DNA from: Candidatus Hydrogenedens terephthalaticus JGI OTU-1
GTDB taxonomy: Bacteria; Hydrogenedentota; Hydrogenedentia; Hydrogenedentales; Hydrogenedentaceae
Assembly (NCBI GenBank): GCA_000493945.1
Contig: AWNW01000040.1
Span: 1-25,478 of the forward strand
DNA: 25,478 bases
Direction: 5' to 3'
Shown: one piece after another, positions 8,130-15,303 of the stretch
Position numbering within the stretch: position 1 is the first letter of the stretch
Layout: every line of letters begins with the position of its first letter
Translations under genes and position numbers: made by a program
Notes under the pieces: generated by a model
The model's database searches: none
What the model was told of the DNA's origin: nothing
The model's input: only the letters and a program-made list of their open reading frames with translations

Positions 8130-9428
8130 TTACTCTTTGTTCTTATTTTCTGCGTAGTCCAATATTCCGTTTCCATTTGCGTCAATGTCCTGTTCGTTAG
8201 GGATACCATCGCCATCCGAATCCTGTTCGGTTCGGTTGTCGGGGTCTAAATAATTGGGGATACCATCCCCATCGTTGTCTTCGATAAAATCAGGGATACC
8301 GTTGTTGTTCATATCAAATTTACAATTGTTCCCAGTGCAAATTTGATTTTCGATGAAATCCGGTATGTGATTCCGATTCGTATCTGTAAGTTCAGGTATC
8401 TGTAAACTATCCAGCCATGCCATAATTTGCTGTTGGAGTTCCGATTGGAACTGGCTCATAATAAGGTTCGTAATAGTTTCCGGTCCTGGTACTCCTAATT
8501 GGATGAGAGAGGTTTTTATCATTTGTTGTAGGCATTGAATTAAGGGCAAAACCATTTCTGGATAACCATCAATCTCAATCCGATTTAATGAAGGGATAAG
8601 TAGCATATCTTTTTGAGATTGAATACATGTGCCTAAACTTTGTAGAAGATTGTTAATTAAAGTCTCATTAACTCCAAGTGCTTGTAAATAAGGGAATGAG
8701 AGAAGTTCAGTTTTAATCTCATTGATGAGTTGTTCATAAATATCCGGAATTTGATTAGCGTTTTCATCTGTATCGGGCAATGGCTCAGCAATCCTTCCCA
8801 ATAAGTTCCTTAAATCAGGAAGTACGATATTGGATTGCTGCAAATTTAAATTATTCAACCGTAAAGGATTGCCTGTGGATAACTGTAGCAATGGTATAGC
8901 AAGTGAATTTAAAGGACCTGTTGGGGCGAGAATAGGAAGGGATTGCAAACCATTTCCCGAGTTCCCGATTATTCCAAAAGCCCATGTAGTCCCAACAGGA
9001 AGAAGTGTCTGAAACACCCCATTAGGGAATATTTCTGAAGTTATAATCCTGCCGTCTTCTGAAAGGGCTACGAATAACGGAGATGTTCCTTGCTGTCCGT
9101 TGCCAGATATGGATGCTAATTGTCCTTCCAGAGGTTGGACTAATCCACCTGTTCCCAGTACGGAATTTATCAATATTTGGACATCAAGGACATCAACCAT
9201 GTCGTTTTGGTTTACATCTGCCATAGGAATATGTTCGCTAATTCCTATGGCTATGTTTATTCCGTTCTGGACATCCAGAATATCAATCAGTCCGTCTTTA
9301 TTTACATCGCCCGGTATGGTGTCAATTATTCCCCATGATACAAAGGGAAAAAGAAGCAGGGCAAAGATTATGAATTTTTGGAGCAAATACATTTCCCCGC
9401 TTCGGGTTATTTTTAGTTTGTTTTTCAT
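8130..9428 (-). CDS. Secreted type I dockerin protein with C-terminal calcium-binding repeats
   Basis: The 432-residue product has a signal peptide (hydrophobic 'FIIFALLLFPFVSW', about 18-33). A type I dockerin pair follows (about 40-92): 'GDVNKDGLIDILDVQNGINI' and 'ADVNQNDMVDVLDVQILINS', both with the Ca-binding D-x-N-x-D/N-x-x-D spacing. The middle (about 100-370) is unrecognised, mostly helical, with 'PDTDENANQIPDIYEQ'. The C-terminus is a run of thrombospondin-3-like calcium repeats such as 'DNDGDGIPNYLDPD' and 'DSDGDGIPNEQDID'. ATG 9428 was chosen because AAGGA lies eight bases upstream; an ATG 36 bases further in has a poorly placed ribosome site. It could dock onto the cohesins encoded downstream. 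Confidence 0.85.
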   Translation of the reverse strand: MKNKLKITRSGEMYLLQKFIIFALLLFPFVSWGIIDTIPGDVNKDGLIDILDVQNGINIAIGISEHIPMADVNQNDMVDVLDVQILINSVLGTGGLVQPLEGQLASISGNGQQGTSPLFVALSEDGRIITSEIFPNGVFQTLLPVGTTWAFGIIGNSGNGLQSLPILAPTGPLNSLAIPLLQLSTGNPLRLNNLNLQQSNIVLPDLRNLLGRIAEPLPDTDENANQIPDIYEQLINEIKTELLSFPYLQALGVNETLINNLLQSLGTCIQSQKDMLLIPSLNRIEIDGYPEMVLPLIQCLQQMIKTSLIQLGVPGPETITNLIMSQFQSELQQQIMAWLDSLQIPELTDTNRNHIPDFIENQICTGNNCKFDMNNNGIPDFIEDNDGDGIPNYLDPDNRTEQDSDGDGIPNEQDIDANGNGILDYAENKNKE

Positions 9429-9510
9429 ATCGAAAATCCTTCTAAAAGAAACTTTAATTACTAATTTATAATACCTGATGAAAAATAAAAGAGAAGTGAC
9501 AAAACTGGTG

Positions 9511-10002
9511 TTAGCAAATAGGCGGGGCATGACAGAGAAAGCCTGTTAGAAAGTAAGGTTCTGTTTTAAGTTTACGACCTCTATCCTCCGTGATAGGCGA
9601 TAAACGACTGGCTTTATACTCTGTCTCTTTGACATAACCCGAATAAGGCTTGAAAATGTTCCCTTTGTAAAGATTGGATGTGGATTGAGTTTGAACTTGA
9701 AAGAAAGTAATAGGAACCCCCGTTCTTTTTCCCTGCCATTTCTTTTCTAAACGATTAAATAAAATTTGTAAGTCTATAACATCAACTTTATTATCCCCGT
9801 TCTGGTCGCCTATAGAAGCAAGTGAATTTCTCTGGAGCAGTGAGTGTTGGAGTAAATTTAAGTCTAAAATGTCAATTTTACCGTCAAGATTTAAATCACC
9901 TGTTTCATATTTGGAAAAATTTTGACTTGATAGACAGACTACTAACCCCAATCCACAGGTAAAAAAGAAATAAAAAATTTTTTTTCTAAATAACAACATC
10001 AT
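9511..10002 (-). CDS. Small secreted dockerin protein
   Basis: The 163-residue product starts with a signal peptide (basic 'RKK' then 'IFYFFFTCGLGLVVCLS', about 1-26). A complete type I dockerin follows (about 33-85): 'GDLNLDGKIDILDLNLLQHS' and 'GDQNGDNKVDVIDLQILFNR'. The C-terminal 75 residues are basic and unrecognised, ending 'FLCHAPPIC'. It is the first gene of the minus-strand export cluster. Two tandem ATG codons (10002 and 9999) are possible starts; no strong ribosome site is visible. The protein has no enzyme domain, so it may be a linker or regulatory partner, not a catalytic subunit. Confidence 0.75.
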   Translation of the reverse strand: MMLLFRKKIFYFFFTCGLGLVVCLSSQNFSKYETGDLNLDGKIDILDLNLLQHSLLQRNSLASIGDQNGDNKVDVIDLQILFNRLEKKWQGKRTGVPITFFQVQTQSTSNLYKGNIFKPYSGYVKETEYKASRLSPITEDRGRKLKTEPYFLTGFLCHAPPIC

Positions 10003-10044
10003 TCGTTCTTTTTTGTATTTGATATATTTATACTTTTATTATTT

Positions 10045-10071
10045 AATTATACACTTTAAATTATACACTTT
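10045..10071 (-). promoter_or_regulatory. Tandem -10 boxes upstream of the dockerin/cohesin cluster
   Basis: The 13-base unit AATTATACACTTT occurs twice with a 14-base period (10045-10057 and 10059-10071). Read on the minus strand, each copy contains a perfect TATAAT (10051-10046 and 10065-10060), 44 and 58 bases before the first start codon of the cluster. No convincing -35 element is present. The arrangement suggests a doubled promoter or a slipped duplication of one. Confidence 0.45.
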
Positions 10072-10131
10072 TTAAATAACATTTTGAAATTTTTTTGTAA
10101 CATTTTTCGTTTGTAATGGTAAAAATAATAT

Positions 10132-10143
10132 AGAACATGTTCT
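10132..10143. promoter_or_regulatory. Perfect 12-bp palindrome, possible operator
   Basis: AGAACATGTTCT is a perfect palindrome in the middle of a divergent intergenic region, a typical site for a dimeric regulator. It has only two bases between GAAC and GTTC, so it does not fit the Gram-positive LexA box, which needs four. The related octamer AACATGTT is at 16957-16964 in another divergent spacer. Confidence 0.3.
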
Positions 10144-10245
10144 TTGAAAATTGAATACTATGGTTATGAAGTAAGAGTTTCCCTAATATCTCTTCCTTCC
10201 CTCCCTTCCTATAAATAAATCTTCCCTTAAACTCTCTTCATATTT

Positions 10246-10349
10246 AGGGCGTCATCGTTTCCCTTCCAAAACCGCCAAGTAGAATAAATCGCATAAAGAA
10301 TCGAATCGCTCTCCTCGGCTCTTAGCGTGATGACGCCCTTCTTTTTTTT
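10246..10349 (+). ncRNA. Long-loop hairpin with U-tract in a divergent spacer: candidate leader RNA or small RNA end
   Basis: AGGGCGTCATC (10246-10256) pairs perfectly with GATGACGCCCT (10329-10339), an 11-bp stem closing a 72-base loop, followed by TC and eight T's (10340-10349). Inside the loop, CGCCAAG (10273-10279) can pair with CTTAGCG (10321-10327) with one C-A mismatch, giving a second nested stem. The gene to the left is on the other strand, so this is not the terminator of an upstream gene. It must end a short plus-strand transcript or attenuate the HD-domain gene that begins 51 bases later. It does not match a riboswitch class that I recognise. Confidence 0.45.
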
Positions 10350-10400
10350 AAATCTCTCTGGAAGTTTTTCTGATAAAATGTTAACAGGAAAAACAAATTT

Positions 10401-11003
10401 ATGAAAATAAATAGCAAAAAATATAAAAATATTCTCGAATTTTATCCTGAAGAATATGATTTTTTAATTTCTCATTGCAGACAGGTTACAAAACTTGCTC
10501 TTCAGTTATTTAAGCAAACAAAGTCATTGCATTCCCTTAATAAAAAAGAAAAGAAATATCTTCTATATGCCTCGCTACTACATGATATTGGATACAAAAC
10601 AGACAGCATTTCCCATAATAAGCATTCCTATCAATTTATTATGAACAATCCACATTTGCGATGGAGTAAAAAAACGAAGAAAATAGTTGCATGTATTGCT
10701 CGATACCATCGAGGTTCTTTCCCGAAACAGACACATAAATTATTTGGTAAATTAAGTCCTAAAAAACAAGGTGTTGTAACTGTTTTATCTGCTCTTCTTC
10801 GTATTGCCGATGGATTGGATTATACACATCAAAATACCGTTAAATCTTTAAATGTAAAGATAGAAAAAGATACGGTAATCATTGAAATCATTCCTGCTAA
10901 AGATGTAATCCCTAAAATAGATATAGATAGGGCTAAAAAGAAATCTGCCCTTTTTGTTTCTGTTTTCCAGTTAAAAGAGGTAATTTTTTGTTTGAAGGAC
11001 TAA
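10401..11003 (+). CDS. HD-domain phosphohydrolase (Ppx/GppA C-terminal-like)
   Basis: The 200-residue protein has the HD-superfamily metal-binding pattern: H25 ('SHCRQVTKLAL'), H61-D62 ('ASLLHDIGY'), H103 ('ARYHRG') and D137 ('LLRIADGLDYTH'). The order and the 'RIADGLD' block resemble the C-terminal HD domain of exopolyphosphatase/guanosine pentaphosphatase. Here it stands alone without the actin-like Ppx domain. A nucleotide or polyphosphate hydrolase is likely, but the substrate cannot be named. The ATG follows AGGAAA at normal distance. The gene is preceded by the hairpin at 10246-10349. Its stop codon TAA overlaps the opposing gene's stop, so the two transcripts converge with no space for a shared terminator. 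Confidence 0.8.
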   Translation: MKINSKKYKNILEFYPEEYDFLISHCRQVTKLALQLFKQTKSLHSLNKKEKKYLLYASLLHDIGYKTDSISHNKHSYQFIMNNPHLRWSKKTKKIVACIARYHRGSFPKQTHKLFGKLSPKKQGVVTVLSALLRIADGLDYTHQNTVKSLNVKIEKDTVIIEIIPAKDVIPKIDIDRAKKKSALFVSVFQLKEVIFCLKD

Positions 11004-12625
11004 AACAATTTTCCGGGATTGAGAATATTTTTGGGGTCAATTTGATATTTGATTTGGCGAAGGAGTTCGTAAGCGAGTGCGGATTTTTCCCCTGCTAGCC
11101 AAGGTTTGTGGTCTGTGCCAATACCATGATGATGGGAGATGGTAGCCTTATGATAACGGATAACATCAGATGCGGAATTCTTGATTCGGTGCCATTGTTG
11201 AAATGGGTCTTTTGGAGAACGGGGAAATACAAATGTGAAATAAAGACTTGCACCATCCAGGTAGGCATGACTGATATGTGCCATGACGATTGGGAATTGA
11301 GGTTTTTGGTCCGGGTCGTTTTCAATAGTTTCACGAATGGCTTTATGTATGGTTTCATGCAGGTCAAGCAACTTACTCCAACGAGTTGCCGTTTCTAAAG
11401 TATCTACGCCAAGCCCATAATCTAACATTTCATCACGGAGGTAGGGGAGCAAGAAGCGTTGCTTAAACCATTGGTCAGCAATACCTTCACCGAGGGAAAT
11501 TGCCTGGTAATTTGCAAACATACCTTCTATTATCTGTCTCCCGGCGGTAATACAAGGCGAATCCCCTTCTAACCCTATAAGCATGAGACAGAATTGAGGA
11601 AGTGATGATGGGTCTCCGCCACCCATTTGCATAGCCGTATAAAAAAATGTCTCCTGTGCATCGGATAATCGTATCATAGCAAGAGGGATGTTTGTTTGCA
11701 TAAGTTGTCTGCTGGCTTCAACGCCGGCTTCGAAAGATGGAAATATGTATGCGTTGTAATATTTTTCTTGAGGCAATGGATGGATACGGAATTCTATATC
11801 GGTCATAATACCTAAAGTCCCTTCGGAACCGGGAATAAGGTCTTTGATTTGAGGTCCTCCTGCGGAAGCCGGAAATGCTTCTGTTTTCCATGGTCCGGGT
11901 GGACTGATTATCTCTGCACCCACAAACCAGTCTTCTGCTTTACCATAGCGGATAGATTGATGACCTGCTCCACGAGCAGAAACCCATCCCCCTAATGTGG
12001 AAAATTCAAAAGATTGAGGATAATGCCCTAATGTAAAGCCTTCTTTTTGTAAGAGTTTCTCTAAATGAGGTCCTTCTATTCCACTCTCTGTACATGCGAT
12101 TCGTGATTTCGTGTCAATGTTTATGATGCGGTTCATTTCCCGCAAGTCGAGAGTTGCAATTCCTATATGATTTTGCCCTTTTATAGGATTTACTCCACCG
12201 ACAACACTTGTGCCTCCCCCAAATGGGATAATGGCTACATCGTTGAACAATGCCCATCGGATAACTCCAATAACTTCCTCTTTTGTTTTTGGATAAATTA
12301 CAATATCAGGAACATCAGGTAAGTTGCCCGAACGCAAGGCTAAAGTATCTAAATAACTTTTACCACGAGCATGTATAATTCGTTCTATGGGTTCAGATGT
12401 CACTTTCCCTTGTGATATTTTTGTCTCTAATTCGGATATGAGTGTAGATGGGAGTGTAGGTTCATTTAACGAAATGGAATTTATGTCCACAGGTAGAGTG
12501 TGAGGCAACTCTGTAAACCCTGAAAGTTCACGCAACCAATTCCAGAAAGAGTCTCTTTTGTCTTTAAGTAAATCGGGACCTTGTTTTAGTCCCCATCCAC
12601 ACCATTTCCGTTCTGAAAGGTTCAT
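11000..12625 (-). CDS. FAD-binding oxidoreductase, alkylglycerone-phosphate synthase-like
   Basis: The 541-residue protein belongs to the vanillyl-alcohol-oxidase/GlcD flavoprotein superfamily. 'RIIHARGKSYLDTLALRSG' and 'PDIVIYPKTKEEVIGVIRWA' (about 82-125) open the FAD-binding domain. The loop 'IPFGGGTSVVGG' (133-144) binds the FAD pyrophosphate. 'PQSFEFSTLGGWVSARGAG', 'GSEGTLGIMTD' and the histidine triad in 'TISHHHGIGTDH' (H498-H500) are specifically like alkylglycerone-phosphate synthase, the enzyme that forms the ether bond of ether lipids. 'IDPKNILNPGKLF' is the usual C-terminus. In bacteria this clade is not always involved in ether lipids, so a related 2-hydroxyacid oxidation is possible. 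Its ATG overlaps the trpG stop (ATGA), implying co-translation with trpG. Confidence 0.8.
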   Translation of the reverse strand: MNLSERKWCGWGLKQGPDLLKDKRDSFWNWLRELSGFTELPHTLPVDINSISLNEPTLPSTLISELETKISQGKVTSEPIERIIHARGKSYLDTLALRSGNLPDVPDIVIYPKTKEEVIGVIRWALFNDVAIIPFGGGTSVVGGVNPIKGQNHIGIATLDLREMNRIINIDTKSRIACTESGIEGPHLEKLLQKEGFTLGHYPQSFEFSTLGGWVSARGAGHQSIRYGKAEDWFVGAEIISPPGPWKTEAFPASAGGPQIKDLIPGSEGTLGIMTDIEFRIHPLPQEKYYNAYIFPSFEAGVEASRQLMQTNIPLAMIRLSDAQETFFYTAMQMGGGDPSSLPQFCLMLIGLEGDSPCITAGRQIIEGMFANYQAISLGEGIADQWFKQRFLLPYLRDEMLDYGLGVDTLETATRWSKLLDLHETIHKAIRETIENDPDQKPQFPIVMAHISHAYLDGASLYFTFVFPRSPKDPFQQWHRIKNSASDVIRYHKATISHHHGIGTDHKPWLAGEKSALAYELLRQIKYQIDPKNILNPGKLF

Positions 12626-13215
12626 ACAACCGTTCCTTTTTTATATTGTTTTCCTAATAGTAGAAAATTTTGCAGTAGAATTTTACCATATTCCGTAAGG
12701 ATACTTTCAGGATGAAATTGAACGCCCCATATAGGCAATTCCTGATGTTCTACTGCCATGATTTCTCCTTCTTTCGTTTCGGCGATAATTTTTAGCACTT
12801 CTGGGCATGTATCGCGTTTGATGAGAAGGGAATGGTAACGAGTTGCTTCAAAGGGAGATGGAATGCCTTTGAATAAAGGGGAACTGGTGTGGTAAATCTC
12901 ACTAATTTTTCCATGCATAATGCGTTCTGCACGGACAATATCACCCCCAAAAGCGTAGCCAATACTTTGGTGTCCAAGACAAACACCTAAAATAGGGTAT
13001 TTATGTCCCAACTGTTTAATCACTTCTACAGAAATACCTGCTTCGCGGGGTGTGCAGGGTCCGGGTGAAATAACAATGTAATCAGGATTGATTTGTTCTA
13101 TCTCCGGTATGGTAATCATATCATTCCGATATACCTTCATTTCCGGGTGCATTTCGCCTAAATATTGCACCAGATTGTATGTAAAAGAATCGTAATTGTC
13201 AATAAAAAGTATCAT
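12622..13215 (-). CDS. trpG: Anthranilate synthase glutamine amidotransferase subunit (TrpG/PabA type)
   Basis: The 197-residue class I amidotransferase releases ammonia from glutamine for anthranilate synthesis. Its N-terminus 'MILFIDNYDSFTYNLVQYLG' is the TrpG/PabA signature. The catalytic triad is visible: C79 in 'GVCLGHQ', and H168 and E170 in 'VQFHPES'. 'SPGPCTPREAG' forms the oxyanion-side loop. The start ATG overlaps the trpE stop by four bases, as expected for a TrpE-TrpG pair that must assemble 1:1. The subunit may also serve para-aminobenzoate synthesis, since no separate pabA is in the window. Confidence 0.95.
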   Translation of the reverse strand: MILFIDNYDSFTYNLVQYLGEMHPEMKVYRNDMITIPEIEQINPDYIVISPGPCTPREAGISVEVIKQLGHKYPILGVCLGHQSIGYAFGGDIVRAERIMHGKISEIYHTSSPLFKGIPSPFEATRYHSLLIKRDTCPEVLKIIAETKEGEIMAVEHQELPIWGVQFHPESILTEYGKILLQNFLLLGKQYKKGTVV

Positions 13216-14699
13216 AGTTCCAATCCTTTCTCTGCAAATTCTACTGCTTTGAATAATACTTTTGCTTTGTTCACGGTTTCTATGTATTCGCGTTCGGGAT
13301 CGCTATCATAAACGATACCTGCGCCTGCTTGAAGATAGGCGACACCTTCTTTAATTATCATAGTGCGGATAAGTATACAGGTGTCCATATCACCTGTGAA
13401 ACTAATATAACCTGCACCGCCGGCATAAGGTCCGCGTCGTTCGGGTTCTAATTCGTCAATGATTTCCATAGCCCGAATTTTAGGAGCACCCGAAACGGTT
13501 CCCATGGGGAAGGTAGCCTGCAACGCATCAAAGGCATCACATTCGGGACGAAGTTCTCCTTCAACTTCAGTTACGATATGCATAACATGGGAGTATCGTT
13601 CTATGACCATAAATCGGTTCGGAACGGGTTTGACGGTTCCAATTTTGCAAACACGCCCTAAATCATTTCTGCCAAGGTCAACCAGCATGATATGTTCCGC
13701 CCGTTCTTTTTCATCTGCAATTAATTCTCTTTCGAGAGACAAGTCTTCTTCGGGAGTATTGCCGCGAGGTCGGGTTCCTGCAATAGGACGAAGTAGACAG
13801 CGTCGTTGTTTTACCTGCGTCATTACCTCAGGACTGGAGCCAACGAGGGCTAATTCGGGGAATTGCATGAGTAGCATGTAAGGGGAAGGATTAATACGCC
13901 GTAAAGCACGATATAAGTTGATGGGACTGGCATAGACAGGTCTTGAAAAACGCTGGGATAGGACAACTTGGAAAATGTCGCCCGCACAAATGTATTCGCG
14001 GGCTTTGGATACTGCTTTGCAGAAATCTTCTTTGCAGAAGTTGGATTGAATTTCAATCTGTCCGTCGGTTTGATGAACATGTTCTGTAGAAACGGCTAAG
14101 GGACCCCGAAGTCGTGCTTCAATTTCACCAATTTTGCGGATAGATTCGTTGTATGCGTTTTCTGCGTTTGAACGGACATGAGCATTAGAGACAATCATGA
14201 TACGATTGTTTAAATGGTCAAAAATGACTAAGGTATCGGTTATCATGAAATAAATGTCAGGTAAACCTAAAGTATCGGGATTCTTGTCGGGAATGTTTTC
14301 AAAAAATCGGATCGTATCATAGGAAATATAACCTACAGCACCTCCAAAAAAGGAAGGAAGTCCTGGAACTACTACTGGGGTGTATTCTTTCATAAGTTTC
14401 CGTAATTCGTTCCATGGCTGGTCGGATGTGAAAGAGCCTGTAATTCCATTTCGAGTGATGGTAATATTATTCCCATACGCTTGAAAAATGACCGACGGAT
14501 TAGCACCCAAAAAGGAATACCTGCCGAGAACTTCTGCGTGTTCTACACTTTCAAGGAGAAAAGAATAAGGGTATCCTCGTGAGATTTTTAAATAGGCACT
14601 TACCGGGGTTTCCAAATCGGCTAATAATTCTTTATAAACCGGCACAATAGAACCTTGCCGTGCTATTGTGCGAAATTCATCAAAGGATGGGTAAATCAT
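13212..14699 (-). CDS. trpE: Anthranilate synthase component I
   Basis: TrpE converts chorismate plus ammonia to anthranilate, the first step of tryptophan synthesis. The 495-residue protein has the N-terminal feedback domain with the tryptophan-binding LLES motif (48-51) and the chorismate-binding domain. Blocks of the latter include 'GDIFQVVLSQRF', 'IAGTRPRG', 'DLGRNDLGRV', 'FPMGTVSGAPKIRAMEII' and 'AGAGIVYDSDPEREY'. The LLES motif supports TrpE over PabB and suggests feedback inhibition by tryptophan. ATG 14699 was chosen because AAGGAG lies eight bases upstream. A start 45 bases earlier has no ribosome site and would overlap hisI. No trp leader peptide or attenuator is seen before it. Confidence 0.95.
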   Translation of the reverse strand: MIYPSFDEFRTIARQGSIVPVYKELLADLETPVSAYLKISRGYPYSFLLESVEHAEVLGRYSFLGANPSVIFQAYGNNITITRNGITGSFTSDQPWNELRKLMKEYTPVVVPGLPSFFGGAVGYISYDTIRFFENIPDKNPDTLGLPDIYFMITDTLVIFDHLNNRIMIVSNAHVRSNAENAYNESIRKIGEIEARLRGPLAVSTEHVHQTDGQIEIQSNFCKEDFCKAVSKAREYICAGDIFQVVLSQRFSRPVYASPINLYRALRRINPSPYMLLMQFPELALVGSSPEVMTQVKQRRCLLRPIAGTRPRGNTPEEDLSLERELIADEKERAEHIMLVDLGRNDLGRVCKIGTVKPVPNRFMVIERYSHVMHIVTEVEGELRPECDAFDALQATFPMGTVSGAPKIRAMEIIDELEPERRGPYAGGAGYISFTGDMDTCILIRTMIIKEGVAYLQAGAGIVYDSDPEREYIETVNKAKVLFKAVEFAEKGLEL

Positions 14700-14718
14700 A
14701 TAAATCTCCTTTTTTATT

Positions 14719-15084
14719 TTATTCTTTGGCGACACCATCGCCATCTAATATTATGGTTTCATCGGATTCTACTTTACGGTAAAAGCAGCTTGTTTCATTG
14801 GTATGACAGGTAGGTCCTGCCGGGTCGCAACGAAGTAATAAGGCATCGCCGTCGCAATCAATGCGTATTTCACGCACTTTAAGGACATTGCCGGAGGTTT
14901 CGCCTTTTCGCCAGAGTTTCTGTCGTGAACGGGACCAGAAGCAGGCTATCTTTTCTTTAAGTGTGATTTGTAATGATTCAGCATTCATATATCCAACCAT
15001 AAGGACTTGTCCTGTTTCAGCGTGTTGAATGATGGCAACAATAAGTCCGCGTTCATCAAACTTGATTAAATCATTGAGTTTCAT
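14719..15084 (-). CDS. hisI: Phosphoribosyl-AMP cyclohydrolase
   Basis: HisI opens the purine ring of phosphoribosyl-AMP, the third step of histidine synthesis. At 121 residues it is a stand-alone cyclohydrolase without the HisE pyrophosphohydrolase domain found in fused enzymes. The motif 'GYMNAESL' and the metal sites are intact: D76, D78 and D80 in 'DCDGDALL' for Mg, and C77, C93 and C100 ('PTCHTNETSCFYR') for Zn. AGGAG lies about eight bases before the ATG. It is the first gene of a run with trpE, trpG and the flavoprotein, and is 19 bases from trpE, an unusual mix of histidine and tryptophan genes. Confidence 0.95.
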   Translation of the reverse strand: MKLNDLIKFDERGLIVAIIQHAETGQVLMVGYMNAESLQITLKEKIACFWSRSRQKLWRKGETSGNVLKVREIRIDCDGDALLLRCDPAGPTCHTNETSCFYRKVESDETIILDGDGVAKE

Positions 15085-15106
15085 GGGGAATCTCCTTTTT
15101 TACAGG

Positions 15107-15133
15107 TTTATAATATTACAATAATTTTGTAAA
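15107..15133 (-). promoter_or_regulatory. Possible promoter for the hisI-trpEG run
   Basis: On the minus strand, TTTACA (15133-15128) is five of six matches to the -35 consensus, and TATAAA (15112-15107) is a good -10. The spacer is only 15 bases, shorter than the usual 17, so the call is weak. Confidence 0.3.
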
Positions 15134-15207
15134 GATAAATTTTTTCTAAAAAAGGTTGGGAAATATAAGAAGGGAGTTTTTAAGGTATCACCATCGAAAT
15201 ATGTGGG

Positions 15208-15292
15208 CAGGATGAAGACACAATCCTTGTGTGCTTGAGAAATTTTCAGAAATAAAAAATCTTTTATTCATGAGTTCATCCTGTAATTTTTT
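15208..15292 (+). repeat. Inverted repeat with nested hairpin and T-run in the hisI-hisF spacer
   Basis: CAGGATGAA (15208-15216) is complementary to TTCATCCTG (15275-15283), a 9-bp stem. A T-run follows (15287-15292) when read on the plus strand. Nested inside is a small perfect hairpin, ACACAA-TCC-TTGTGT (15218-15232). On the minus strand no T-run follows the stem, so it is not an obvious terminator for hisF. It resembles, in general form, the long-loop structures at 986-1057 and 10246-10349. The function is unknown. Confidence 0.35.
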
Positions 15293-15303
15293 GTTAGATG
15301 CTC

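Larger units (their letters stand above)
10003..10400. other. Divergent intergenic region (398 bases)
   Basis: This is the longest gene-free stretch in the window. It holds, left to right, a tandem repeat with two TATAAT boxes reading leftward, a perfect 12-bp palindrome (10132-10143), a 13-base motif TGAAAATTGAATA shared with 932-944, a pyrimidine-rich tract (about 10180-10240) and a long-loop hairpin with U-tract (10246-10349). AGGAAA (10386-10391) is the ribosome site of the HD-domain gene. No open frame of note, tRNA or transposon remnant was seen. Confidence 0.7.

Noticed and set aside
9100..9471. Plus-strand open frame of 123 codons
   Set aside because: It is antisense to the dockerin repeat region; no independent coding signal.
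10132..10143. LexA (SOS) box
   Set aside because: The spacing between GAAC and GTTC is two bases, not four, and no SOS gene follows.
13459..13881. Plus-strand open frame of 140 codons
   Set aside because: It is antisense to conserved trpE blocks, with biased composition and no ribosome site.
14700..14744. Longer N-terminus for trpE
   Set aside because: It overlaps hisI, has no ribosome site, and TrpE homology begins near ATG 14699.
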